From: Aeromonas sobria
Lineage (GTDB): Bacteria; Pseudomonadota; Gammaproteobacteria; Enterobacterales; Aeromonadaceae
DNA length: 64,000 nucleotides
Reading direction: 5' to 3'
Assembly (NCBI RefSeq): GCF_000820145.1
Contig: NZ_CDBW01000016.1
Coordinates: 62,001-126,000 of the forward strand
Shown here: positions 18,267-26,717 of the stretch, piece by piece
Layout: each line of letters starts with the position of its first letter
Position numbering within the stretch: position 1 is the first letter of the stretch
Translations under genes and position numbers: made by a program
The notes under the pieces: model-generated
Databases searched by the model: none
What the model was told of the DNA's origin: nothing
Seen by the model: only the letters and a program-made list of their open reading frames with translations

Positions 18267-19112
18267 ATGAGAACTCTTGCTCTAGGTATTTTTTCAACCT
18301 TGTTGTCTGGATATATTTCAGCGGATGAAAATACTTCGATGGTAGATGAATTAAATCGCAGGTATAACTTAATTGAGAGTGAATGCCCTAATGGAACAGC
18401 TTTGTCGTGTACGGGCGTCCTGGTTCGTTCCGCCGAATCAAATGAGCCAACATGGGCTCCCAGTGGGACTCAAATGCAAAGTTCCGTATTGGCATCATCA
18501 TTAATTCGCAGAGATATCGGTGCTGATAAAGTATGGGCATATACGTTAGTCGGTTATGGCATAATCTATGGCCCTGCTGCTGTGGGAGAAATATTAGAGC
18601 CTGAGCCTTTGTGTATATTTCCAACGAACGGTTCTAGCAATTTTCGAGATGATAGAGGGTGTGGTCCAAGAAATGATGTGAAAACAAAAAACACGGATCT
18701 GAGTGGATGTGCTGTGCTCGATATCACGACAGCTGAGCAATGGCTTACTCTTCCTAGTGATATGCAATGTTCATTTAGTGTTTATGAACCATACGAAGTC
18801 AATGAAGCAATTCGTGCTCAGATACTATATAACGATGTCAGTGAATCTAAAGCTAAAATGTGGAATGAGGTCGTAGTGGATACTAGTAAGTGGAATAAAC
18901 CAATTTCCTCATATCCAATACAGGCAATTTTTTATCACAGGGGTTACTTGGGATCGCCGGTCTTTGAAAGAGGTGGGTTAGAAGGGGCCAAATATGAACA
19001 AATACGTTTCTTTGAGGAGTCAAATAAAATTATTCCTATAGTGGCTATTGATGATAAAAATATAGATTATGTTTTTTCATATAATGAGGAAGACCAAGCA
19101 ATTCATGAGTAA
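18267..19112 (+). CDS. Halovibrin-like exported protein
   Basis: A 281-residue protein starting MRTLALGIFSTLLSGYISA, a signal peptide. The mature part has a cysteine-rich layout with LNRRYNLIESEC, SCTGVLVRSAE, PEPLCIFPTNGSSNFRDDRGCGP, DITTAEQW and PIQAIFYHRGYL...GLEGAKYEQIRFFEESNKIIPIVAID. This order resembles, from memory, the halovibrin (HvnA) family of secreted proteins of Vibrio and Pseudomonas, reported to act on NAD. No catalytic residues can be assigned with confidence. The ATG at 18267 (GGA seven bases upstream) is preferred over the one at 18255. It lies directly behind the adhesin remnant and shares its low GC content. Confidence 0.55.
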   Translation: MRTLALGIFSTLLSGYISADENTSMVDELNRRYNLIESECPNGTALSCTGVLVRSAESNEPTWAPSGTQMQSSVLASSLIRRDIGADKVWAYTLVGYGIIYGPAAVGEILEPEPLCIFPTNGSSNFRDDRGCGPRNDVKTKNTDLSGCAVLDITTAEQWLTLPSDMQCSFSVYEPYEVNEAIRAQILYNDVSESKAKMWNEVVVDTSKWNKPISSYPIQAIFYHRGYLGSPVFERGGLEGAKYEQIRFFEESNKIIPIVAIDDKNIDYVFSYNEEDQAIHE

Positions 19113-19787
19113 TGTGAATATTGTAACTGCTAAGCATGGATCTTAGCTTGTTTATCATTACGAAATACCTATACATAGCATGTAAGAGCTTTGGTGTATA
19201 TGACCCCTAGATGTTTAATTAGGTTGTTTTTTGTATTTTATTTTGGTGTTATAGTTTTTAGCTATTTATTTTTTGGTGGGGGGGCGCAGGTTTAATAAAA
19301 ATCTGTTTATCAATTCGTACTAAGGGCACTAACTAGGTATAGTGATTATATCGCATTTTATTCTTGTGCATTAGCTATATTTTGTCCCTTGAATATAAAA
19401 TGATAATGCATCTAAATGGTACAATCAAACGTTTAGCCACTATTTTTATGCATTAGTAATAAAGCAATTTATACCATTTAATGGTTTGTGAGTATGTGTT
19501 GTAAAATTTTTGCCATCTATATTAACGACTTAGATAGCTGTGCATTATAAGTAATGAAGGTTGAGTGTAGCTAATAAGATCGCAGAAACTAGTCAAAGTT
19601 CTATCGTTACTGATGTTAATTCTCATTTTTAGTATATAAGTTCAAAGACTAGTTATGCTTTTCACAGAAAATCAACTCTTACACATCATCGCTCATTTTT
19701 TCAAATTTATTCATGTTTTTTTTGTGGGCTTTGTATGGGGCTTTGTTTATTGTTTAATAACAACCGCAACATAAGGAGAAGATTTAA
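19113..19787. other. AT-rich intergenic region
   Basis: No gene is supported in 675 bp. It holds a G7 tract at 19278-19284 and many A/T runs of the kind bound by H-NS. The end (19773-19778, AAGGAG) is the ribosome site of the next gene. Confidence 0.5.
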
Positions 19788-20405
19788 GTGAAAAAGATGA
19801 CCCAAGTTGAAATGGAAACAGAGGTGATGAAATTCTTAACTGGCATAGAGATGAAGCAACATTCTCAATCACCAGAAATAGAGTTCTTTGGAAGAGAGCC
19901 AATTAGTCGAGATATTAGTTGTTTTTTGCAGATTAGATTTTCACTTATATATTTAATTGCGAAATCTAAATTTATGAGTGGCATAAATGTTGAAGATATA
20001 GAACAAGAAGCTAAAGTAATCGCTAGCGTAAAACCTCATACAGGTATATCTGAAGATAGAATGATTAATTTAATGAGGCTTTTGATATCAGTCAGCAAAA
20101 ACATACAAGATAATATATTTAATGAATGGCATAGTAACCCTGAGCTTGCACCTCAAGGGCCATTTCTCAGCTTGGATACATTGAGACTCTTGATTGTAGA
20201 TAGTGACAAAGAGATGTTGACATATTTTTCAAATGCGGTTTTCTCTAAATTTGACTTAATGAGCTTCATACTAGATTTTCACTTTAGTCACAGTCATCTT
20301 GAATCAACATTTTGTAAAGATATTAAAGTAGCTATTTTTGAGATACTAAAAGAACGAAGAGAGCAAGAATCAAATTGTAACACTTCAGCCTTGTTGTATT
20401 TTTAA
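19788..20405 (+). CDS. Hypothetical protein in the adhesin region
   Basis: A 205-residue soluble, largely helical protein from a GTG start with AAGGAG nine bases upstream. I see no signal peptide, membrane segment or recognisable motif. It is acidic and AT-rich in codon use, like the adhesin and ToxR-like genes around it. It converges on the EAL gene and shares the hairpin at 20426-20451 with it. A regulatory or partner role for the virulence module is only a guess. Confidence 0.6.
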   Translation: MKKMTQVEMETEVMKFLTGIEMKQHSQSPEIEFFGREPISRDISCFLQIRFSLIYLIAKSKFMSGINVEDIEQEAKVIASVKPHTGISEDRMINLMRLLISVSKNIQDNIFNEWHSNPELAPQGPFLSLDTLRLLIVDSDKEMLTYFSNAVFSKFDLMSFILDFHFSHSHLESTFCKDIKVAIFEILKERREQESNCNTSALLYF

Positions 20406-20425
20406 ATAAAGCTTAAACAAAAAAC

Positions 20426-20455
20426 AATAACCAGGCGTAAGCCTGGTTATTTATT
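20426..20455. terminator. Bidirectional terminator between convergent genes
   Basis: Stem AATAACCAGGC / GCCTGGTTATT with loop GTAA, with A-rich sequence on the left and TTATT on the right. It lies between the stop at 20405 and the stop of the EAL gene at 20451, so it can serve both. Confidence 0.85.
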
Positions 20456-21989
20456 GATGCGATATGCTTGCATGACAATTAAGTGATGATAGAAAACTCT
20501 CCAATGGGATCGGCTTGCCAATTAAATATCCTTGTAAATACTCTACTCCTTTTTGTTCCAGATAGTTAGCTTGATTGACTGTTTCAACACCCTCTGCAAT
20601 CATACTAATTCCAAGTCTTTCACCTAGGTCAATGATATTATCTATTAAGTGCTCAGAAAGAGAGTTAGAGCCTATTTGTGATACAAATGACAAGTCAATT
20701 TTTAATGTTTTGACATTTAGATAATTAAGATAGCTTAGGCTTGAGTGACCCGTGCCAAAATCATCTATTGCTAGATTAACGCCTATCTTATGTAACTTAT
20801 TAAACAATGACAGTATAGGTGGTGTTACATCTAATTTTTGTCGCTCGGTTAGCTCTAATACGAGCTGGATTTTATCACTATTAAGGTAAGCTAAAAACTC
20901 TTGGCAATCATAAAAAAGCCTCATTCCGTTGCAATGTGCCGCTGTAATATTAATCCCTATATGAAACTTACTGGGTAAGTTTGACTCATATTTTTTTATT
21001 AATCTTGCGGTACTCTTAAATATTGATGTAGTCATGGGAACGATTAGGCCTGAATCCTCAGCTTGAGGAATGAATAAGTCCGGCCTTACAATCCCATTAA
21101 TTGGGTGCTGCCAACGCATTAATATTTCAATGCCGATAATTTTTTTACTTAATGAATCGACAATAGGCTGAGCATATGGAATAAACTCATTGTGTTCCAA
21201 TGCTCTTTTAAGCTCATGCGTGAAATCTCTTGGCTTATTTAATTGCCACCACATAATTGTAGAAAATGAAATGAGAATAAAAATGAGGTAAATTAGAATG
21301 TTCTTGTTCTTCTTCAAGAAGCCTATCCATGGGGATTCATAGTTCAATCCAGCATATACTGAAAAAGGATATTTTTTGGATTCAATATTTCTTCCAAAAA
21401 ATAAAGTCCTTGTAGGGGAATCGGAAAAGAATGAACCGTTTTCAGACAGCCATTCCTTTTCTATCTTTAAAAACAACATTAAGTTCTCATCTTCCTGTTG
21501 AGATAATAGCGCCTGTATATACAGACCATCTATCCCACTTAATGCACTAGTCTCACCATTTGTTGTTCTTATGACAATTAGCGGGTGATCTTTTTCAACA
21601 CTGTTCCCTGGCATTAGCAATAGCTTATTATTTATGTATTCAGAATTGTTGTCTACAAAATTGCTCTTCCCAAACAATGATGTACAGTAAATGACATTGT
21701 TCTTTGCTAGATTGACCGACCTTACATAGGGAATGCTTGTCACTTCATGCCTTAGATTTCTTACTGCTACCTTGCATGGACTACCAATATTCTTTAAAGC
21801 TAGTTGATTTGCCATTTCACCAAAATCGAATATTGACTCTATAGCGAAAACAGCTTTCTGTGCAGAGTGTTGAGTCCATCGCTCAGACTGGTATAAATAG
21901 CTATAATAAAAAATTGTTGTGATAGTAAATAACGGAAGTAATGTCAATAGGCCACAAGCTGCAACTCTGGTATAAAAGCGATTTTTCAT
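20451..21989 (-). CDS. CSS-motif EAL cyclic-di-GMP phosphodiesterase
   Basis: A 512-residue membrane protein. A first helix (about 10-30), a periplasmic domain with CKVAVRNLRHEV and a CTS segment (CSS-motif sensor), and a second helix (about 228-245) lead into an EAL domain (about 258-505). Catalytic signatures are EIL in place of EAL (GIEILMRWQHP), NITAAH, ELTER, DDFGTGHSSLSYL, KIDLSFV and EGVET. All the acidic and lysine positions of active enzymes appear to be kept. Such proteins usually sense periplasmic redox through the CSS cysteines and hydrolyse cyclic di-GMP. It lies next to a ToxR/S-like pair in the same orientation, so it could belong to that regulon. Confidence 0.9.
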   Translation of the reverse strand: MKNRFYTRVAACGLLTLLPLFTITTIFYYSYLYQSERWTQHSAQKAVFAIESIFDFGEMANQLALKNIGSPCKVAVRNLRHEVTSIPYVRSVNLAKNNVIYCTSLFGKSNFVDNNSEYINNKLLLMPGNSVEKDHPLIVIRTTNGETSALSGIDGLYIQALLSQQEDENLMLFLKIEKEWLSENGSFFSDSPTRTLFFGRNIESKKYPFSVYAGLNYESPWIGFLKKNKNILIYLIFILISFSTIMWWQLNKPRDFTHELKRALEHNEFIPYAQPIVDSLSKKIIGIEILMRWQHPINGIVRPDLFIPQAEDSGLIVPMTTSIFKSTARLIKKYESNLPSKFHIGINITAAHCNGMRLFYDCQEFLAYLNSDKIQLVLELTERQKLDVTPPILSLFNKLHKIGVNLAIDDFGTGHSSLSYLNYLNVKTLKIDLSFVSQIGSNSLSEHLIDNIIDLGERLGISMIAEGVETVNQANYLEQKGVEYLQGYLIGKPIPLESFLSSLNCHASISHQ

Positions 21990-22031
21990 TTTTCCTCCGT
22001 GATAAGTTATACATCCATGTACTCATTAATT

Positions 22032-22490
22032 TTAATGTACCCTTAAGTATGTAATGATATTATTGTTTCTGTTCATATCGAAAATTGTTATATTTCCAAA
22101 GTGATAAATCATTTTTATATCTTCCTCTATGACATGATCCAATCGTCCCACCATGTTAATATATAAACTCGCTTTTTCAGTGTTTATTACTCTGGGACGC
22201 TCTAATTGCGTCATATTATAGCGTAAAGTATAGCTATCAACACTGTCATCTATGAACTCTCCCTTTGAAATAAAAACCGCTGTGCTTTCAAGCCCTGGCG
22301 CTGATAGATATGAATATGAAACAAAGTTGTTTTTATCTATATTTGAGGAAATGTCGACTCTTGTTGTGTGGTCGTTAATTATATAAAGAGATGCTCGATA
22401 CTCTCCCTTCTGTGTTAGCTGAGAGTCCGCGTAGTATTTACTTACAAAAAGAAGTAAACATGAGAGCGTGAATAAAATTAATGTTCGCAT
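22032..22490 (-). CDS. ToxS-like small periplasmic partner protein
   Basis: A 152-residue protein with a short N-terminus and one signal anchor (MRTLILFTLSCLLLFVSKYY), followed by a beta-rich periplasmic domain. It overlaps the ToxR-like gene by 13 bases, the coupling seen in toxRS, tcpPH and psaEF pairs. In those pairs the small partner stabilises the regulator's periplasmic domain. Sequence resemblance to ToxS is not obvious by eye, so the call rests mainly on topology, size and gene order. Confidence 0.55.
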   Translation of the reverse strand: MRTLILFTLSCLLLFVSKYYADSQLTQKGEYRASLYIINDHTTRVDISSNIDKNNFVSYSYLSAPGLESTAVFISKGEFIDDSVDSYTLRYNMTQLERPRVINTEKASLYINMVGRLDHVIEEDIKMIYHFGNITIFDMNRNNNIITYLRVH

Positions 22491-23347
22491 ACCAAACTCT
22501 CTTTAGATAAAATGCTTTTAATCTGACACTTGGCTCTTTCAATGTTAGTCTCTTTGAATGAAAATGATGAGGTGTGATTTCTTATTGATACAGATATATT
22601 ATAAACGCCATTGTCATTTTGGATAAATATAATGCTATTCGATGATGCAAGCGATATTATTGATGATATGTCATCGGTAATGACCTGCTCTTTTTTCTTT
22701 ACTATAGTATAGTTTGAGCCATTTATATTTATTTTTTTCTCTTCATAGCCATGAGCAATGTACTTTTTGCTTAGATCATGATCAATATGCCATAATAGAT
22801 TATATCCAGACATGACTAACATACACAAGCTCGTAAAGATTAGAGCTTGCGTCTTTATTTCCCATATGCTGTTTATAATTTTATTAAACCACTCATGATT
22901 GCTATTTATTGCTGTAAGTGTATGGTAGGTACTCTTGTTTTGATTGTTGGAGTGGAGCTGTGTTTCATTGCTGAATGCATTGGGGGAATCTGTATGTTCT
23001 ATGGCATGTGCTTCTAAAGTGAATCTATAACCCAATCGTGGAACTGTAATTATACAGTCATCATTTTGCCCCAGCGTCCTCAGGGCTTTTCTTAAATTTG
23101 AGATAGATTTTGCTAGTGAGGAATCTGTAACCACTCTGTCTCCCCAAGAAAACTCAATCAACCGCTCTCTTGTTATAATACTATTTTTATTTGAAATCAG
23201 CATAAGTAGTATGTTAGCTTCTGTATAAGCGAGTTTAATGCACTTGCTATCATGAGATAGTTCACTGCTGATCCGGTTGAAGACAATGCTTTCATTTATC
23301 AAAAAGATCTCATTTTTTGAGATTTCAATAGCTTCGTTATCAACCAT
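22478..23347 (-). CDS. ToxR-like membrane-bound transcription regulator
   Basis: A 289-residue protein. Residues 1-115 form an OmpR/ToxR-type winged helix (LAYTEANILLMLISNKNSIITRERLIEFSWGD, SLAKSISNLRKALRTLGQNDDCIITVPRLGYRF). A linker, one transmembrane helix (about 166-188, ALIFTSLCMLVMSGYNLLW) and a C-terminal periplasmic domain with two cysteines (CQIKSILSKESLVCEH) follow. No receiver domain is present. This is the ToxR/TcpP/CadC layout, in which membrane anchoring couples an envelope signal to promoter binding. It is co-translated with the ToxS-like gene. The adhesin and other AT-rich genes nearby are the likely targets, by inference. Confidence 0.85.
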   Translation of the reverse strand: MVDNEAIEISKNEIFLINESIVFNRISSELSHDSKCIKLAYTEANILLMLISNKNSIITRERLIEFSWGDRVVTDSSLAKSISNLRKALRTLGQNDDCIITVPRLGYRFTLEAHAIEHTDSPNAFSNETQLHSNNQNKSTYHTLTAINSNHEWFNKIINSIWEIKTQALIFTSLCMLVMSGYNLLWHIDHDLSKKYIAHGYEEKKININGSNYTIVKKKEQVITDDISSIISLASSNSIIFIQNDNGVYNISVSIRNHTSSFSFKETNIERAKCQIKSILSKESLVCEH

Positions 23348-23760
23348 CTGTCTACCGCCTGAGAATGTGTTTCATCTTTATTTAACACAAAATACAACAG
23401 TATTTTAGTATCGTCTACACCTATATTATATGAGTTATGTAAGTGTAGCCAGTAGCCAGCATATAATACGGATTAATTTCTTAGTGACCGGGGCAATGTG
23501 CTGCTAAAAGACCCCAAAGGGTGAAAGCTAACGGTATTTATTCACTACATCATTTATTTATGGAGTTGTAAAACCATTGCCTGTTGTAGTTACTTGCTTA
23601 AAAAGCAAGTTTTATTCGACGGTATGTGCTGCTGATTAGCTATCCTAGGGTAACATTTGGTTGTATTACTAGTCATTCGTCAAAAATTTTCATATGTATT
23701 CTACATTGCTCATGTTTTTTCAATTTTGTTTTTATAACTATAGAGTTATAAATGCTGCTG

Positions 23761-23802
23761 TACCTGTACCTGTACCTGTACCTGTACCTGTACCTGTACC
23801 TG
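23761..23802. repeat. Hexanucleotide tandem repeat (TACCTG)7
   Basis: Seven perfect TACCTG units in a row, 14 bases before a plus-strand intrinsic terminator. It is a different hexamer from the TTCTCC tract at 13.7 kb, so this element contains two independent six-base microsatellites. Confidence 0.95.
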
Positions 23803-23815
23803 TGATGTGGTGTTT

Positions 23816-23844
23816 GGCCTACTTTGTGGGCCTTTTTTAGTTTT
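23816..23844 (+). terminator. Intrinsic terminator after the TACCTG tract
   Basis: Stem GGCCTAC / GTGGGCC (one G-T pair) with loop TTT, followed by TTTTTTAGTTTTTT. It points to a short plus-strand transcript that would include the hexamer tract. Confidence 0.6.
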
Positions 23845-24398
23845 TTCAGCTTGTATTCATGTTCGTCACTCTGTTCTATAATTAGGCTATATTTATACTC
23901 TAGCATATTGAACCGCGGGCAGGTCGCAACCAGCACTAATACCTTAGTGCCTTCTTGATAATCAGGCAGGCTTCATATAAAATAATGAAACAGATTGTAA
24001 CCAGAGAACGTAGCTGCACCACGTATAGCTAATGTTTTTTTGTAGAATAGTTATTCTTGTAATATATGGATATAATTCTGAGTTTAAGAAAGAATGCAAT
24101 CTGGTTTTATTGATTGTGATTTTCTGAATCACGCTAACTTATTGGTAATCTTTTTGTTAATAGCACTCTGAATTATAGTTGATAGAATTGCCATTAATTT
24201 AAGTGTAGATAAGGGGGGAAAGTCTATCTTTGCTTTATCGTAGCGGTATGTTGAAATGCTGAGGTATTTATTTTTATCATGGATAGTAAATAGGCAGTCT
24301 TTCTAATTATTCAAGTGGACGCCTGAAAAATTTTAGGAAGAACCGATATTGACTTTTTTAACTAGTGTGGCTGGGTTCGCATCTTCGAAACTCTTAAT

Positions 24399-24842
24399 TT
24401 ATTGATACGCCCCATGCCTAATCCGCCCCACCAGATCAACAACAGCCTGAACTCCCATCTGTGTAGCCAACAATGTGGCTGGAGTTACCCCACCAAGGCC
24501 CCAAGCTGGACGATGCAACCATGACAGAGCTCTGGCTGTATTGTGCTTGTGGAGGGAGAGTGCCGCCTCGAGAGCACGTACAACGCCGTATACTCTAGCG
24601 CTCTGTGATATTGATAGAGGGATATTTTTTCTGAGCCTACGAGCCACAGTGCTCCTGCTAATACCAGCTAGCTTACATATCACACCAACATCAGTTTCAA
24701 CCAGTGCTGCTAGCTTATAGATGATGTCCACCGGAACCCCAGCCACAATCCACAGGTGAACATTCAGTGCTTCACGAGGAACACCCAAGGCGTCACTGAG
24801 TATCGCTCTAAGGCTCGGATGGTGGACTGCATAGGGTGTCAT
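24399..24842 (-). CDS. DUF2384/MbcA-ParS-type antitoxin-like protein (orphan)
   Basis: A 147-residue protein starting MTPYAVHHPSLRAIL at 24842, with GAGG eight bases upstream. An N-terminal helical Xre-like DNA-binding region (CKLAGISRSTVARRLRKNIPLS, about 67-88) is followed by a C-terminal segment like the DUF2384 toxin-binding domain (LHRPAWGLGGVTPATLLATQMGVQAVVDLVGRIRHGAY). In known systems the partner is a RES-domain NAD-degrading toxin encoded next door. No RES gene is present here: upstream is divergent hypothetical genes and downstream is non-coding DNA. It may be a solitary antitoxin or regulator. Confidence 0.75.
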   Translation of the reverse strand: MTPYAVHHPSLRAILSDALGVPREALNVHLWIVAGVPVDIIYKLAALVETDVGVICKLAGISRSTVARRLRKNIPLSISQSARVYGVVRALEAALSLHKHNTARALSWLHRPAWGLGGVTPATLLATQMGVQAVVDLVGRIRHGAYQ

Positions 24843-24985
24843 TTTACATTCCTCTGTAATGCATGTGTTCTTTATCATGCACTATCTCACCTCACATTGT
24901 CGTGTCCAGTGCTCAACAAAGTTTGCACATGTTGTTGGGCAGACACTTGGTTTCCAACCAACTAGGTTGGTGTTTTGATTTATTG

Positions 24986-25303
24986 ATGGACATCATGAGC
25001 AACCCCGAGCACTATTTCATAGTTTCGAAGAGCTCATTAGGGATAGGATCAATGCCTATTTATACAAGTATGTTAAAGTTGGACAAATCAATCGGAACAC
25101 CACCCCATCAAGTAGAGGTGAGCGTCTATTCTAGCCCACATGGTGGCTATATCAGGGTCAGTGAAATAGATGCTCACAATAGGAGTGATGCCCTATCCAC
25201 ATCAACTTTAATGTCCGCAGACGAGTGTCGTGCCCTTGCTCGGTCACTGGACGCAATGGCTTCAGTCCTTGAACAATCAGAACGAAATGGTGATATGTCA
25301 TAG
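24986..25303 (+). CDS. Hypothetical protein
   Basis: About 105 residues (MDIMSNPEHYFIVSKSS...), soluble. The C-terminal half, LMSADECRALARSLDAMASVLEQSE, is helical and follows a beta-rich part (VEVSVYSSPHGGYIRVSEID). The start could be the ATG at 24986 or the one at 24995; neither has a strong ribosome site. It is followed after 15 bases by the next gene, whose AGGAGG lies in the gap, so the two are probably co-transcribed. I do not recognise the family. Confidence 0.55.
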   Translation: MDIMSNPEHYFIVSKSSLGIGSMPIYTSMLKLDKSIGTPPHQVEVSVYSSPHGGYIRVSEIDAHNRSDALSTSTLMSADECRALARSLDAMASVLEQSERNGDMS

Positions 25304-25318
25304 CGCCGAGGAGGGCCG

Positions 25319-25522
25319 ATGACTGAGCTGATCTGTACTGAGCCTGGTATAGGTATTGAACGCGGGGAAACTTTTCAAGTTCTCTCGGAGAACGGCTCTG
25401 AATGGGAAATCCTGTTGGGTAATGAATACCGCAGGGTCAACAAACGCAGCGGGCGTGTTACAGGTTGGAAAACACCTCCAAAATTTGAGTGCAAAGATAT
25501 CCAAAAGCAGAATGTAAAATAA
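25319..25522 (+). CDS. Small hypothetical protein
   Basis: A 67-residue protein (MTELICTEPGIGIERGETFQ...) with a strong AGGAGG ribosome site. The sequence GETFQVLSENGSEWEILLGNEYRRVNKRSGRVTGWKTPP suggests a small beta-barrel fold, but no family is recognised. It sits in a three-gene plus-strand run with the genes at 24986 and 25631. Confidence 0.55.
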   Translation: MTELICTEPGIGIERGETFQVLSENGSEWEILLGNEYRRVNKRSGRVTGWKTPPKFECKDIQKQNVK

Positions 25523-25630
25523 CTGTTCAATACAGGTGATATCTGTGATATGCAACCTGCACAGGCTATTCCTATATCCACCACAGAAGAATATTATAGA
25601 GTTCATAACTTATTACTTAAGGGGCTTTGC

Positions 25631-25930
25631 ATGCTCGTAAAAGAAATTGTGCCAACAGAACAGGTCGTTGACATTCTCTGTGATGTCTGTGGTCGTAGTA
25701 CAAAAACAACTTTTGGAACCAATCAATACGGCTCGTTATCGGCGGATTTTGGCTATGGTTCCCGTCACGATGGTGAGCGTTATCAGGTGCATCTTTGTGA
25801 AATGTGTTTTTTCGGTACACTCGCAACAATGAGGGAGATGCATCGTGGGGATCATATGTTTGACGATGACTATGAGGCTGCAAACCCAGACACATTTGGG
25901 TGTGATTATTCTAATAGGGAAATAATATGA
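25631..25930 (+). CDS. Hypothetical protein with paired CxxC motifs
   Basis: A 99-residue protein from the ATG at 25631, which has AAGGGG six bases upstream; the frame is open further upstream without a better start. Two CxxC pairs (CDVCGRSTKTTFG and VHLCEMCFFGTL), about 37 residues apart, make a likely zinc-binding module. The acidic tail DDDYEAANPDTFGCDYS follows. The function is unknown. Proteins of this layout are common as accessory genes on mobile elements. Confidence 0.6.
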   Translation: MLVKEIVPTEQVVDILCDVCGRSTKTTFGTNQYGSLSADFGYGSRHDGERYQVHLCEMCFFGTLATMREMHRGDHMFDDDYEAANPDTFGCDYSNREII

Positions 25931-26198
25931 ATGATATGCTCCCATACTCTAGTTTGTGTGGAGAGAAATGGTTCTTATCATCTGTACTGCCGCTAATACG
26001 CAAGATTTTTTTGAGGCTGTTTCACGTCAAGTAATAAAGAGTCACACGAAGTTATAAAGTTGCATACTTAGCAATCAGGAACCAAAAGGTTCTCGTTGCC
26101 ACGAAGGAGTCGTTGGGGGGGCCACCTTGAACCCGAAATCGAAGTGGTTACCTGTGACTGTTGACTAGCGGCTTCACCTTGTCATAGGATCAAGACAT

Positions 26199-26306
26199 AG
26201 GGAGAGTCGCTACCCTAAGTGCGAAGTTGAAACAAGGGAGAGTCGCTACCCTGAGTGCGAAGTTGAAAAAAATGCTGAAACCCTGCCTCGTTGCGGGGTT
26301 TTTTGC
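26199..26306 (+). ncRNA. ToxI-like type III antitoxin repeat RNA, without toxin
   Basis: Two 36-nt direct repeats (26199-26234 and 26235-26270) differ at two positions near the middle and end. Each contains GCTACCCT(A/G)AGTGCGAAG. They are followed by an intrinsic terminator (ACCCTGC / GCGGGGT then TTTTTT, about 26279-26304). ToxI of the Pectobacterium ToxIN system has 36-nt repeats with GCTACCTTTAAGTGC and a terminator before toxN, as I recall. Degenerate repeat-like sequence lies upstream (about 26105-26145). No toxN-sized frame follows; the next gene encodes an H-NS-like protein 400 bases on. Confidence 0.6.
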
Positions 26307-26414
26307 TTTCTGGAGACATGGATGTGTAGTGGCCTAGTCATCCAAGACTACCTCTAAAGTTAAGAGGGGCGAAGTGTTTGGATCCTCAAGGGGCAAATCT
26401 AAAATTTCTTATCA

Positions 26415-26504
26415 TCGACTAATTCTGTGAGCCAATGATATTGTCCCATCGGCTCATTTCGTGAGCCGATCAAGATCGTTCATCGGCTCATCTGGTGAGG
26501 TGGT
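26415..26504. promoter_or_regulatory. Three palindromic operators upstream of the H-NS-like gene
   Basis: A perfect dyad ATCGGCTCA-TTTCG-TGAGCCGAT (26448-26470) is flanked by two weaker copies: TCGACTAA-TTCTG-TGAGCCAA (26415-26436) and ATCGGCTCA-TCTGG-TGAGGTGGT (26482-26504). All have a 5-base centre. The same dyad occurs upstream of the Fic gene at 28704-28728, which points to one regulator acting at both places. Confidence 0.75.
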
Positions 26505-26717
26505 CTCAACGCTTACTACCACCTATATAAATTTTTTAGCTGCACAGTTTCATATAAGATTGGAGCTCGCTCACCAAGCAGATCCAAACGCGATTTCGCT
26601 CACGTCTTTTTGAATAATTCTATTTCTATAATCATCTTGGTGCCAAAAACAGTGGAGCTGATGCTGGGATTGAGAGATAATTTTCCCGATATAAAAATGT
26701 GATACATGAGGATAAAA

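Larger units (their letters stand above)
23348..24398. other. Region without convincing protein gene
   Basis: About 1 kb upstream of the ToxR-like gene. A minus-strand frame at 23673-23936 encodes an 87-residue peptide containing seven Arg-Tyr repeats, but these come directly from the hexamer tract at 23761-23802. It has no clear ribosome site, so I do not call it a gene. A plus-strand terminator follows the tract at 23816-23838. The rest is AT-rich with no structure I can name. Confidence 0.5.

Noticed and set aside
23673..23936. 87-residue frame with seven Arg-Tyr repeats as a gene
   Set aside because: The repeat is a direct reading of the TACCTG microsatellite; there is no good ribosome site and the rest has no recognisable composition.
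26199..26270. 36-nt repeats as a CRISPR fragment
   Set aside because: The two copies are directly adjacent with no spacer, no cas genes are in the window, and a terminator follows. The layout fits a ToxI-type RNA better.
26306..26560. A decayed toxN downstream of the ToxI-like RNA
   Set aside because: I searched all three forward frames here for ToxN-like sequence and saw none; stops are frequent and the region holds the palindromic operators.
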